Source of the DNA: Asticcacaulis excentricus
GTDB taxonomy: Bacteria > Pseudomonadota > Alphaproteobacteria > Caulobacterales > Caulobacteraceae
Assembly (NCBI RefSeq): GCF_003966695.1
Contig: NZ_AP018827.1
Span: 372,001-436,000 of the forward strand
DNA: 64,000 bases
Direction: 5' to 3'
The position numbers were made by a program, and so were the translations under genes. A model generated the notes under the pieces. The model was not told the DNA's origin. It worked only from the letters and a program-made list of their open reading frames with translations, and ran no database searches. Every line of letters starts with the position of its first letter. The first letter of the stretch is position 1. Of the stretch, positions 1 through 8,691 are shown in pieces.

Positions 1-390
1 CTGGTGCTGCACGACTGGATGGCGGCAGGCCTGGCCGAAAAGGCCTTCGCCGATGCCTTTGCGGCGCTCAAACCCGGCGGTCTGCTGGGCATTGAGCAGC
101 ATCGCGCCGATGTCGGCAATGCGCAGGACCCGGCAGCGACCAATGGCTATGTGCAGGAACCCTTCGTCAAGCAACTGGCGGCTGAGGCCGGTTTTGAGTT
201 CCTTGAGGCGTCGGAAATCAACGCCAACCCCAAGGATAATAAGGCGCATCCGTTCGGTGTGTGGACCCTGCCGCCCTATCGTTTGACGGCCCCCAGAGGA
301 GAGCCGCCAAATCCGGATTTTGATGGTACACTGTATGAATCCATCGGCGAAAGCGACCGGATGACGTTGAAATTCCGCAAGCCTGCCTGA
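1..390 (+). CDS. SAM-dependent methyltransferase, C-terminal part (cut by window edge)
   Basis: The reading frame is open from the first base and ends in TGA, so the gene starts upstream and only about 129 C-terminal residues are visible. The segment HDWMAAGLAEKAF followed by LKPGGLLGIEQHRAD is the late Rossmann-fold part of a class I methyltransferase, where the phrase 'LKPGG' precedes strand 5. The following GYVQEPFV and WTLPPYRL resemble the predicted methyltransferases of the COG4798 type. The SAM-binding GxGxG loop is outside the window, so the substrate cannot be judged. The next gene starts 24 bp downstream on the same strand and could be co-transcribed. Confidence 0.7.
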   Translation: MVLHDWMAAGLAEKAFADAFAALKPGGLLGIEQHRADVGNAQDPAATNGYVQEPFVKQLAAEAGFEFLEASEINANPKDNKAHPFGVWTLPPYRLTAPRGEPPNPDFDGTLYESIGESDRMTLKFRKPA

Positions 391-413
391 TAACCCTGTT
401 TGAGACTGCACCC

Positions 414-1757
414 GTGACACGCATCGCTTCCCTGTCCACCGCGGCCCCGCTGATGGCGATACCGGAATACCGGCCGCCCGAAGGGGGCGTGGGTGAATGG
501 TTTCGCGGAGCGGGGGGGCTGCGTCTGCGACTGGGCTTCTGGCATCCGAAGGGACCGGCGCGCGGCACCGTCTTCGTCAGCCCCGGTCGGGCCGAACCGA
601 TCGAGAAATATTACGAGGTCGTCGCCGATCTGCTGGAACGCCGTTTCTGCGTTGTCGTACACGACTGGCGCGGGCAGGGCCTGTCGGCGCGTTTGCTGCC
701 GGATCGTCTGAAGGGGCACGCGCGTTCCGAAGACGAGTTTCTTGATGATTATCAACGCCTGCTCGACGGCTTTGAGGACCGGGCGCCCAAGCCGTGGGTG
801 ATGCTGGGCCATTCGATGGGGGCAGCGCTCAATCTGGCGACCCTGACGCGCGGTGAGGAGCGTTTCAGCGCCGCCGTCTTCATCAATCCGATGCTGCGCA
901 TCAAGACGGGCAAGCATTCCCTGTGGTCGGTGATGTTCCAGACCGACTGGAAGGTCAAACACGGTCAGGCCAGCGAGTACGTGCCGGAACTGTTTGACGA
1001 TCCGTTTGAGCACACCTTCGAAGACGACGCCCTGACCCACGATGCGGCGCGCTATAATCTGTGGCGCGAGCAACTGTTTGCCTGCCCGCATCTGGCGGTG
1101 GGGACGCCGACCTGGGGCTGGCTTTTGTTTGCGCTGCGCATCGGGGACACCCTGCTCAAGGACAAGGGCAAGGTGCTGAAAAAGGTGCGCACGCCGGTGT
1201 CGGTGGTGATCTCCAGCGACGATAGCCTGATGATGAAGCAGCCGACCAAGGCCTTCGTCAAGAAACTGGCCAAGGGGCGCTGCGTCGAAATCGCCGGTGC
1301 CGATCATGAAATCCTGATGGAGATGGACGAATATCGCCGTGTCTTCTGGGCCGAGTTCGACGAGCAGATCAGCTTCAACCTGCCGGCGGAGGCCCTGCCG
1401 AGCGCGCCGGTCGAGTCATCCCTGGCGCAGGTGACGGTAGCCGAGATCGAGGTCAGCGAACCCGTCGTGCCCGCCGCTACCGAGGTGTTCGATTCGCACG
1501 TCCCTGCTGAGGCGGTGGAGACGGTGGTTGTCGCGGAGCCAGCGGAGACGGAAGTGCGTCCGGCAACGGGGCAGCCGATCTTCTTTTCTTATGAATTGAA
1601 CGACATCCCCGTCTATGCGCCGCAACCGCCGCCGGAACGTCTGTCGGTGCCGGAAGGCCTGCGCGCGAAACGGGATGAGGTCGAGGTCGCGGACTGGGAA
1701 GAGACCCCAGCAGAAACCGCCGAAGGAACGTCAGCCGACGTTAGCGCCAAACCGTAA
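414..1757 (+). CDS. alpha/beta hydrolase, lysophospholipase (PldB)-like, with C-terminal tail
   Basis: This 447-aa protein has an N-terminal alpha/beta-hydrolase fold of about 325 residues. The nucleophile elbow GHSMG places the catalytic serine near residue 134. An oxyanion-region VSPGRAEPIEKYYE segment, an acidic residue in VISSDDS and the histidine in GADHEIL complete a plausible triad. The arrangement resembles lysophospholipase L2 / monoacylglycerol lipase (Hydrolase_4), so hydrolysis of a lipid ester is the likely activity; the exact substrate is inferred. The last ~120 residues are Ala/Val/Glu/Pro-rich, apparently disordered and not part of the family fold. The start is GTG. The stop abuts the convergent hisN stop with no gap. 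Confidence 0.85.
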   Translation: MTRIASLSTAAPLMAIPEYRPPEGGVGEWFRGAGGLRLRLGFWHPKGPARGTVFVSPGRAEPIEKYYEVVADLLERRFCVVVHDWRGQGLSARLLPDRLKGHARSEDEFLDDYQRLLDGFEDRAPKPWVMLGHSMGAALNLATLTRGEERFSAAVFINPMLRIKTGKHSLWSVMFQTDWKVKHGQASEYVPELFDDPFEHTFEDDALTHDAARYNLWREQLFACPHLAVGTPTWGWLLFALRIGDTLLKDKGKVLKKVRTPVSVVISSDDSLMMKQPTKAFVKKLAKGRCVEIAGADHEILMEMDEYRRVFWAEFDEQISFNLPAEALPSAPVESSLAQVTVAEIEVSEPVVPAATEVFDSHVPAEAVETVVVAEPAETEVRPATGQPIFFSYELNDIPVYAPQPPPERLSVPEGLRAKRDEVEVADWEETPAETAEGTSADVSAKP

Positions 1758-2585
1758 TCAGTGCGCCTCGGCGGCCTTTGCGGCGGGGGACAGGAGGCCG
1801 ACGGCGGCTTCAAGCACGGCGCGTGAACCGGCGGCCATGACCTGACCACCATAAGGACCAACGGGCGCACCCGCCCAGTCGGTCACCACGCCCCCGGCGT
1901 TTTCGATCACCGGAATGATGGCGTCGATGTCCCAGGCCTTGAGCCCGGTTTCCAGCGCACCGTCCATCGTGCCCTGCGCCACCATGGCAAAGGCATAGGC
2001 GTCGCAGCCATAGCGCATCAGCTTGGCCGCCTTACGCAGAGCGGTAAAGGCGGGGTCTTCGGCGTTCGAATACAGGTGTGGGTCGGTGGTGGCCAGCACG
2101 GCCTGACTCAGTGACGCGCAGTCGCGCACCCGCAGCGGCGTCGATCCCGAGGGGGTGATCAGGCGCGAACCGAGGGGCGAACCGAGGAAGATTTCCTTAA
2201 GGAAAGGCTGGGCGATGACGCCCATAATCGGGCGACCCTTGTGGCGCAGACCGATCAGGGTGGTCCACAGCGGCAGACCGGAGATAAAGGCGCGCGTGCC
2301 GTCGATGGGGTCCAGCACCCACACATAGTCGGCTTCGGCGCGCACCGTGCCGTATTCTTCGCCAATAATGCCGTGATCGGGATATTCGGCCTCGATCAGG
2401 GCGCGGATGGCGCGTTCGGCCCCCTTGTCGGCTTCGGTGACCGGGTCAAAGCCGCTTGAATGGCCGGGCTTGCTCACCTCACCCAGTTCGACGGAACGGA
2501 ACAGCGGCAGGGCTACGCCCGCCGCTGCCTCCGCCAGACGAAGGATAAAGGCTTCCAGAGTTTCGAGTTCGGCTGAGGACGCCAT
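1758..2585 (-). CDS. hisN: histidinol-phosphatase, inositol monophosphatase family
   Basis: The protein has 275 residues, the usual size of the family. Metal-binding motifs of the IMPase superfamily are intact: GEEYG at residues 75-79, DPIDGT at 92-97 and AWDIDA near 217. The alphaproteobacterial HisN-type enzyme dephosphorylates histidinol phosphate in histidine synthesis using Mg2+. The segment between the motifs (SGLPLWTTLIGL) also fits HisN better than SuhB. A related inositol- or adenosine-phosphate phosphatase is the main alternative. It is convergent with the alpha/beta hydrolase and sits 73 bp from the XRE regulator gene upstream of it. Confidence 0.85.
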   Translation of the reverse strand: MASSAELETLEAFILRLAEAAAGVALPLFRSVELGEVSKPGHSSGFDPVTEADKGAERAIRALIEAEYPDHGIIGEEYGTVRAEADYVWVLDPIDGTRAFISGLPLWTTLIGLRHKGRPIMGVIAQPFLKEIFLGSPLGSRLITPSGSTPLRVRDCASLSQAVLATTDPHLYSNAEDPAFTALRKAAKLMRYGCDAYAFAMVAQGTMDGALETGLKAWDIDAIIPVIENAGGVVTDWAGAPVGPYGGQVMAAGSRAVLEAAVGLLSPAAKAAEAH

Positions 2586-2658
2586 AGACCACCTTGCGCA
2601 GATTCAATCGGTCGCATGTGTAGGCGTCCGCCGGGCGGAACTCAAGACGGAAGACGGA

Positions 2659-3042
2659 TCAGGCCGCGGTTTCGGTTTCGGTGTTCAGCGACTTGGCCAG
2701 ATCGAGCAGACGGCGGCGCGGACGCTCCGACAGGCGGTAATAGGCCTGAATGAGGTCCAGCGTTTCCTTGCGCGAAAACACCTCGATGCCTTCGTTCTGC
2801 ACGGCGGCCACTTCGGTCGTGTTGTCTTCGAGGCCGTCGTAGAAATAGGTGACCGGGGTTTCCAGCGCCTTGGCGAGCTGGAACAGGCGGGCGGCGGAGA
2901 TGCGGTTGGCCCCGCACTCATACTTCTGGATTTGCTGGAAGCGGATGCCGACGGCCAGGGCCAGTTGCTGCTGGGTCAGGCCCAGCAGGCGGCGGCGGCG
3001 GCGCAGTCGCTTGCCCAGGTGCAGGTCGATATCGTTAGCCAT
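2659..3042 (-). CDS. XRE-family helix-turn-helix transcriptional regulator
   Basis: At 127 aa the protein is a single Cro/C1-type helix-turn-helix domain (residues about 10-65) followed by a helical tail. The run LGLTQQQLALAVGI then FQQIQKYECGANRIS is the characteristic recognition-helix region of the alphaproteobacterial regulators related to PhrR/PraR. The tail contains a basic LSERPRRRLLDLAK helix seen in the same group. It probably acts as a soluble dimeric DNA-binding repressor; its targets are unknown. A Glu/Asp-rich patch (GLEDNTTEV) separates the two parts. It lies upstream of hisN on the same strand, 73 bp away, so co-transcription is possible but not shown. Confidence 0.87.
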   Translation of the reverse strand: MANDIDLHLGKRLRRRRRLLGLTQQQLALAVGIRFQQIQKYECGANRISAARLFQLAKALETPVTYFYDGLEDNTTEVAAVQNEGIEVFSRKETLDLIQAYYRLSERPRRRLLDLAKSLNTETETAA

Positions 3043-3132
3043 GTGAGTTATCCCTCGTTCTATCTGTAAGCGTGCCGTTCCGGGACGGTTCGCCTGTGAG
3101 GGTTCAAATGGCGTGCCAGCGTTATGGGCGCG

Positions 3133-5997
3133 TTACGAGGCTTTTGAGTCGCCTTTCGGCACAGGTAACACCACCGTCTTCAAGGCCTTTGCGGGATCGA
3201 GATAGCGTTTGGCGAGGTCCTGAAGGTCGGCGGGGGTGAGGTTGTTCAGCAGCGCCTGGCGTTTCAGCACATAGTCGCGCTGACCGGCATTGGTGTCGAT
3301 GCCGGACAGGGCCGCCAGCCAGTAGCCGTTATTGCGATCCTCTTCGGCCATGCGGCGCAGCAGCGACTGACGCCCGCGCAGCAGTTCATCGTCGGTCACC
3401 GGCGCGCTTTTCAACCCGTCGATCAGGCTGAGGAAGCCGGTATAGAAGCTGCTTTCAGCCCCCGGATAGAGTTGCACCGTGGCCGACAGATAGCCGAAGC
3501 CTTTAAATCCTGTGGAGGGTACATGCCGCGCCAGTGGCACATAGGTGGTGCCGGTTTCGGCGCGCCCGGCCTCATAATGGCGCAGGCTCAGGACCTCAGC
3601 CAGCAGGTCGAGACCCAGACCGGTCTTCGGGTCGCTGTAGCGGTCAGTGGTGGGGAAGGCGATCATCATCAGTGCCTGTTCAGGGCTGCCCTGATGATAG
3701 AGGGTCTTGTAGAGGCTTGCGGTCGGGAAGCGGGCCGTCTCGCCGCCATCGGGGGCTGGGGTGTAGCGGGCGGGCAGGGGCGGCAGGACACCAAAGGTGG
3801 CATCCAGTGCCGGGCGCGCCTGTTCCGGCGTGATGTCGCCGACGATGACGATTTCCAGCGGCGTGTCGCGCAGCGAATTGCGGATCAGCGCGGCGATACG
3901 GTCATTGCTGAGGCTCAGCATGTCGGCCTGAGACAGCGGCGTCAGGCGGGCATCGCCATCATAGACCAAACGCGGCAGGTGCATGGCCATGACCCCGGAC
4001 GGGTTCGTCGAGGCGAAGGTATAGTAGGCGGGCATGGAATGGCGCAGACGCTCCAGATAGGCCGGATCGAAGGCGGCATCGGAATAGAAGGCGCGCAGCA
4101 ACTGCATTTCGCGCGCAAAATCGTGCGGCGTGCTTTGCCCCATCAGAACGGCCGCGTCTTCGGTCAGGCGATAGGCGAGGTCGAAATTCATGCCCGCCAG
4201 TGATTCTTCGATCTCGCTGGCCGACATGTTTTTCAGGCCACCCTGAAAAATATCGTAGAAGTTCAGAGCGAAGGCCGCATCCGGTGTTTTGGGTGACAAA
4301 CGTTTCAACCCGCCCAGAGCGCGCACGCTGACCATCACCGACCCGGCTTGTAGCTTCGACGGCTTGATCGTCACCTTCACGCCGTTCGCATAGGTCAGGC
4401 GCGTCGTGCCCAGCGCCGCGTCCTGTTCGGTGCGGACCGGCGCGACCGGTGCGCCGAAATCGGCATAGGCCCAGACCTTGGCCGTTTCGGACGCCGGCGC
4501 GGCGACGGGCGCCTTTTCTAGCGCCGCATAGGTCTTTTCGAGGGCTGAGGCATCCAGCCCGGCCACCGGGGCGGGGCCGCTGACCGATATCAGCGGACCA
4601 TCGCGCTGCATCAGGGCCTTCATGTAGCTGTTGACCGCTTCTCGCGACAGTTCGGGCTTGAGGTCCAGATAGAATTGCAGGTCCTGCGCCGGGGAATTGA
4701 TCACGTAGCGGTCGTCTATGGACCCTGCGATCATGTCGGCGATCCACTCGTTCGAGCGCGTGGCGGCGCTATCGGCGCGCTGACGCAGCCCGGCTTCATA
4801 ATCGGCGGCGGCACGCGCAAATTCAGCGTCGCTGAAGCCGTATTCGCCGACCTGCCGCGCCAAAGTCAGGGCCTCGTTAAGGGCCTTTTGCGTTTCACCG
4901 GGCTTGGGCATGACCATCAGGCTGAGGCTTTCGCCGGTGCGCTGAAAGGACTGACGGTTGAGACCTGCGCGGGCAAAGGCACTGTCCGGGCGGGCGGCGA
5001 CGCGCTCCAGCCGGTTATCGAGCGCCGCCAGCGCCAGATGCTCACGCATCATATCACGCACCGCCTCGCGGTTCTGAAAGCGCGTTTCGGCGGGTTTGAG
5101 CCAGGCGATGTCAATGATCTCCGGCAGGCCGGGCTCAAAATAGGTCGTGCCGCGCGGCCCTTTGGGTGTGTAGGCGCCGGCATCGCGCACCGCGGGGACC
5201 GGAGTCCTGGCTTTCCACGCACCGAACGTCTTTTCGATACGCTTTTCCAGCGCGGCGGCGTCGATGTCGCCCACAATGATCAGGGTGGCGCGCTCAGGGC
5301 GGTAATAGGTGTCGTAGAAGCGGCGGACCTGTTCACGAGGCGTATAGAGTACGATGTCGCGCAGACCTTTTTGTGGTCGTTCCGGCAGGAGCTGACCGGC
5401 AAAGGCGGTGCGCAGCCACTCGTCATAGCGACGCTGCACCGGCTGATCGGTATTATTAAGTTGCGTGACCACCAGCGCGCGGTCGCGCTGATCGGCCGTT
5501 TCGGGGAAGGTCAAACCGAAGGCCATGTCCGACATCACATTGAAACCGGTATCCAGCGTCGCCCCATCATTGCGCGGCAGGGCGATCTGATAGCTGGTTT
5601 CGCCTTCCTCGGTCAGGGTCTGCTGACCCGCCCCCATCTGGATACCCTGACGCTCAAGCTGCCGGAACAGGTCGCCGTCGGGATAGTGGGTCGAGCCGGA
5701 AAAGGCCATGAAGGTGATGAGGTAGGAAATGCCACTTTCTTCGTCGGCTTCGTCCAGCGGCCCGGCCCCGATGCGCAGACGCATCACCACCTTGCCCGGC
5801 TGAGCGGCGTTGGGATAGAGGACATAGGTCATGCCGTTGGACAGGCGGCCAAAGCGCGCCTGCGGATCGACGGGCAGGTCGGAATAGAGATGGGCGAACT
5901 GTGCACCCGGCGCTCCGGCTTTCAGAGGCTCGGCCATCGCCGCGCCGCTCAGTCCAACCGCCAGCATTACGCTTAATGCCAAAGCCTTCAGTGTCAT
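3133..5997 (-). CDS. M16 (insulinase/PqqL-type) peptidase homologue lacking the zinc-binding motif
   Basis: A 954-aa protein with a Sec signal peptide (cleavage after AMA, about residue 22) and two tandem M16 halves, the size of PqqL-type periplasmic proteases. In active members the first half carries HxxEH; here the aligned stretch GISYLITFMAFSGS has Tyr92, Thr95 and Phe96 in place of His, Glu and His. The distal ligand region, usually VVLEE, reads VVTQL. The second half keeps a ETGTTY segment typical of the substrate-binding Arg/Tyr region. I read it as a non-catalytic M16 protein, perhaps a partner or chaperone for an active one. It is a single gene, 90 bp from the XRE gene. Confidence 0.87.
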   Translation of the reverse strand: MTLKALALSVMLAVGLSGAAMAEPLKAGAPGAQFAHLYSDLPVDPQARFGRLSNGMTYVLYPNAAQPGKVVMRLRIGAGPLDEADEESGISYLITFMAFSGSTHYPDGDLFRQLERQGIQMGAGQQTLTEEGETSYQIALPRNDGATLDTGFNVMSDMAFGLTFPETADQRDRALVVTQLNNTDQPVQRRYDEWLRTAFAGQLLPERPQKGLRDIVLYTPREQVRRFYDTYYRPERATLIIVGDIDAAALEKRIEKTFGAWKARTPVPAVRDAGAYTPKGPRGTTYFEPGLPEIIDIAWLKPAETRFQNREAVRDMMREHLALAALDNRLERVAARPDSAFARAGLNRQSFQRTGESLSLMVMPKPGETQKALNEALTLARQVGEYGFSDAEFARAAADYEAGLRQRADSAATRSNEWIADMIAGSIDDRYVINSPAQDLQFYLDLKPELSREAVNSYMKALMQRDGPLISVSGPAPVAGLDASALEKTYAALEKAPVAAPASETAKVWAYADFGAPVAPVRTEQDAALGTTRLTYANGVKVTIKPSKLQAGSVMVSVRALGGLKRLSPKTPDAAFALNFYDIFQGGLKNMSASEIEESLAGMNFDLAYRLTEDAAVLMGQSTPHDFAREMQLLRAFYSDAAFDPAYLERLRHSMPAYYTFASTNPSGVMAMHLPRLVYDGDARLTPLSQADMLSLSNDRIAALIRNSLRDTPLEIVIVGDITPEQARPALDATFGVLPPLPARYTPAPDGGETARFPTASLYKTLYHQGSPEQALMMIAFPTTDRYSDPKTGLGLDLLAEVLSLRHYEAGRAETGTTYVPLARHVPSTGFKGFGYLSATVQLYPGAESSFYTGFLSLIDGLKSAPVTDDELLRGRQSLLRRMAEEDRNNGYWLAALSGIDTNAGQRDYVLKRQALLNNLTPADLQDLAKRYLDPAKALKTVVLPVPKGDSKAS

Positions 5998-6061
5998 CCG
6001 TCGCTCCTCTATACGCGGATGACCTTATCAGGCTTTGGGGCCTTTTGAAGACGGTACGCGC

Positions 6062-7651
6062 TTAAGATGAGGGAGAAGGGGTCGGTTTTAGCCGGGGTTG
6101 GCAGGGCACCATTTTGAAAGGGACATTGCGCGCTTCGCAGGCGGCGCGAGTCAAGGGTTGATGGTAGGTCAGCGGGGCGATCCACATAAAGCCCGCTGCG
6201 GCCCCGATACAGACAACCCCCAGCACGTAGTCTTTATGCTTTTCGATCCAGGCAAAGCGGCTTTTCAGCACCTGATAAAGCAGGGGCAAAAGCATGAAGC
6301 TGAGCAGCAGGCCCGCAAAATAGTGGTAGATATACATGACCCGCTGCGTGCCAAGCCAGATGTGGATCAGCATAAACACGACCCACATGCCGACAATGGC
6401 GGCCGCCATATCCATATCGTGCGTATCAAGCCATGGCTTTTTCTGGAAGGCGCGCTGGGCCAGAAGCACCAGCGTGCCCAACAGCGCCAGCCCGCCCAGC
6501 GTCCAGTTGAACAGGTTGCCTGCCATCTGCACATAGCTGGTGCGGCCATTATGGGCGTCCCAGCGATAGGTGATGTTCTTGTGCATCAGCGGCCACAGGG
6601 CCGGATTGGACCCGTTCTTTTCCGTTTTGACAATGCCGGTGAAGTCATTGTTCATGAAGCGGAAATAGCCATTGGTGGCATCGTATAACACCTGCGGTGT
6701 CAGGGGGCCGCGCTGTTCAAGCCACGCCTTGTAAGGCTCGGTGATGAAGGGGGCGTCCTTACGCCCGGCATCGCTTTTGAAATCCGGTGCCACCGGGTTG
6801 AGCACGGTGTGCAGCACAAAGATCGACACCATGATGGCGGTAAAGCTGGCGGAAACGGCCACGGCCTTGGCGGCGATATGGCCGATCGTGCGGTCCATCG
6901 GCCAGCGGCTGCGCATCAGGTCGCGCAGGGCGGTAAAGGCCGGAAGCGCCAGCAGCACGATCGTATTGACCTTGACCATAAAGCTCAGGCCGATCAGCGC
7001 GCCGAACAGGGCGGCGTGCTTCCAACTGTCCTTTTGCGGGTCACAGAAGGCGCGCAACCACACCAGTATGCCCCCCAGCGCAAAGGTAATCTGGAACGGA
7101 TCGAGATGCCCGGCGCGGAAATGCACAATCAGCGCGTTTTCAAACACGTAGAGCAGGCTGAATATGGCGGCGGAAAAGGCTTCGCGCGTTATGGTCAGGC
7201 AGATCAGATAGAACAGAACCGCCCCGGCCGCCCCGAACAGGCCCCCCATCAGGCGCACGCCGGTAAAGCTGTAGCCTTTGGGGATTTTGCGGGTGTCGGT
7301 CTTTTTGACCTCGGCCAGAAAACGGCTATCGGCCTTTTTGGCGTCTCCGACAAGGTCGCGGCCGACCTTCATCAGCATGAAGCCCAGAGGCGGGTGCGAG
7401 GCGTAGGAGGCAATATGGCCTTCGTAGCGTTCCAGCGCCGTGACGTAGTAGCTTTCGTCCCAGAAGGCACTGGGCGGATCATTGAGATCGCGCGCAAAGT
7501 TGAAGCAGGCCAGACAGAGGACGGCAAACCCCAGAAGCCAGCGCAGTACAGGTTCGCGCCCCAGAACCTGCATCAGCGAGTCGTCGCCCCATTTGCCGCG
7601 GCGGAGTTGCGTCCAGCGGGTTTTGACATCGGCAAGCAGGGTGTCGGTCAT
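6062..7651 (-). CDS. PMT-type (GT39) polyprenyl-phosphate-dependent glycosyltransferase
   Basis: A polytopic protein of about 529 residues. An N-terminal WDESYYVTALERY loop follows the first membrane helix and contains the acidic catalytic pair of the protein O-mannosyltransferase fold; HFRAGHLDPFQI and the C-terminal YHYFAGLLLS plus four helices match the PMT_4TMC region. It would transfer a sugar from a polyprenyl-phosphate carrier to a protein or envelope acceptor on the periplasmic side. The long frame opens with TTG at 7708, but I prefer ATG at 7651 because the extra residues are not membrane-like; neither has a strong ribosome binding site. It is 60 bp downstream of the VOC gene and probably ends that operon. 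Confidence 0.82.
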   Translation of the reverse strand: MTDTLLADVKTRWTQLRRGKWGDDSLMQVLGREPVLRWLLGFAVLCLACFNFARDLNDPPSAFWDESYYVTALERYEGHIASYASHPPLGFMLMKVGRDLVGDAKKADSRFLAEVKKTDTRKIPKGYSFTGVRLMGGLFGAAGAVLFYLICLTITREAFSAAIFSLLYVFENALIVHFRAGHLDPFQITFALGGILVWLRAFCDPQKDSWKHAALFGALIGLSFMVKVNTIVLLALPAFTALRDLMRSRWPMDRTIGHIAAKAVAVSASFTAIMVSIFVLHTVLNPVAPDFKSDAGRKDAPFITEPYKAWLEQRGPLTPQVLYDATNGYFRFMNNDFTGIVKTEKNGSNPALWPLMHKNITYRWDAHNGRTSYVQMAGNLFNWTLGGLALLGTLVLLAQRAFQKKPWLDTHDMDMAAAIVGMWVVFMLIHIWLGTQRVMYIYHYFAGLLLSFMLLPLLYQVLKSRFAWIEKHKDYVLGVVCIGAAAGFMWIAPLTYHQPLTRAACEARNVPFKMVPCQPRLKPTPSPSS

Positions 7652-7711
7652 TTCAATACGCGCGAGTGGGGCCCCGGCCCTTATGGCAAGCCGGGGCAGG
7701 GGCGGCAACCC

Positions 7712-8050
7712 CTATTTGTCGCTCCATACGCCCAGTTCATTGCCCGACGGGTCGGTGAAATGAAAACGCCTGCCACCGGGGAAGCTGAAGATGTCCTGCG
7801 TCAGGTGCCCGCCTGCCGCCACGACCGTGTCGCGTGACGCTTCGAGATTTTCAGAATAGAGGATAACCAGAGGTTTGGCCGGCCCGTTATCGGCGTCGAA
7901 ACCGCCGTCGAGACCGGCTTCGGACAGGGCGGCATAGGTTGGGCCGTAGTCAATGAAGCGCCAGCCAAAGGCTGTTTCATAAAAGGCTTTGGTTTCGGGC
8001 AGGGCGGTGGCCTGCCATTCGACGTAGTCGATCTTGTGATGTTCGCTCAT
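7712..8050 (-). CDS. VOC (glyoxalase/bleomycin-resistance fold) family protein
   Basis: A 112-aa single-module VOC protein with the beta-alpha-beta-beta-beta pattern: IDYVEWQATALPETKAFYE at the start, the FGWRF turn, and the closing FTDPSGNELGVWSDK in which the glutamate is a common metal ligand. Proteins like this bind small molecules or catalyse isomer- or dioxygenase-type reactions; no specific substrate can be read. Its ATG overlaps the stop of the methyltransferase gene upstream by 4 bp (ATGA), so the two are translationally coupled. Confidence 0.87.
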   Translation of the reverse strand: MSEHHKIDYVEWQATALPETKAFYETAFGWRFIDYGPTYAALSEAGLDGGFDADNGPAKPLVILYSENLEASRDTVVAAGGHLTQDIFSFPGGRRFHFTDPSGNELGVWSDK

Positions 8051-8691
8051 ATCAGGCTCCAGACGCTGGCGGGTTTCACCGCGCGGTCTTCGATTTGGGT
8101 GTCGGTGTGGATGTCGAAGGTCGCCAGGCGCGCCAGCCCTTCGCCGGGCAAGTAGCTGCGGTGCGGGTCGCCGACATAGACGGCGATACCCTGCGCCCGG
8201 CCCTTGCGCAGAAATGTCAGCATGGCGGCGGTCATCGACTTTTCGTAGCAGATGTCCCCAGCCAGAATAACATCGACGGCGGGAGGCGCTTCCGCCAGCC
8301 GGTCGGTCCCGTCATAGATGAGGTCCACGCCGTTCAGAGCCGCATTGAGCGCTACGGCGGCCCCGGCGAACGGGTCGATATCATTGGCGATGACCTGCGC
8401 CGCCCCCAGCTTCGCCGCCACTATGCCGACCAGCCCGGAGCCACAGGCCAGATCGAGTACCCGCTTGCCCTTGACGACGTGCGGGTTTTGCCTGAGCCAC
8501 AGGCCAAGCGCCTGACCGCCGGCCCACGGAAAGGCCCAGAAGGGCGGGGCCAGACCGTTTTGCGCCAGTTCGGCTTCGGTCATCTCCCACAGGCTCGTCA
8601 CCTCCGCCGCTTGGTAGAGGCTCAGATCGGGCAGGGAGGGGACCGGCAGAGGGGTGGTGTGGGCGCGGATAAACGCCGCCGGTTCGCTCAT
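8047..8691 (-). CDS. class I methyltransferase, ETFB-lysine methyltransferase (METTL20)-like
   Basis: The 214-aa protein has the order of landmarks seen in METTL20-type enzymes: PPFWAFPWAGGQAL before the fold, GKRVLDLACGSGLVGI as SAM motif I, IANDIDPFA as motif II, and ILAGDICYE then VYVGDPHRSYLP downstream. Known bacterial members methylate a lysine on the beta subunit of electron transfer flavoprotein, lowering its interaction with dehydrogenases. That substrate is inferred here. Both ends overlap neighbours by 4 bp, placing it in an operon with the DUF3298 lipoprotein gene upstream and the VOC gene downstream. Confidence 0.8.
   Translation of the reverse strand: MSEPAAFIRAHTTPLPVPSLPDLSLYQAAEVTSLWEMTEAELAQNGLAPPFWAFPWAGGQALGLWLRQNPHVVKGKRVLDLACGSGLVGIVAAKLGAAQVIANDIDPFAGAAVALNAALNGVDLIYDGTDRLAEAPPAVDVILAGDICYEKSMTAAMLTFLRKGRAQGIAVYVGDPHRSYLPGEGLARLATFDIHTDTQIEDRAVKPASVWSLI

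Noticed and set aside
276-1307. A 343-codon minus-strand frame opposite the alpha/beta hydrolase
   Set aside because: The plus-strand hydrolase has all family motifs; the antisense product has none.
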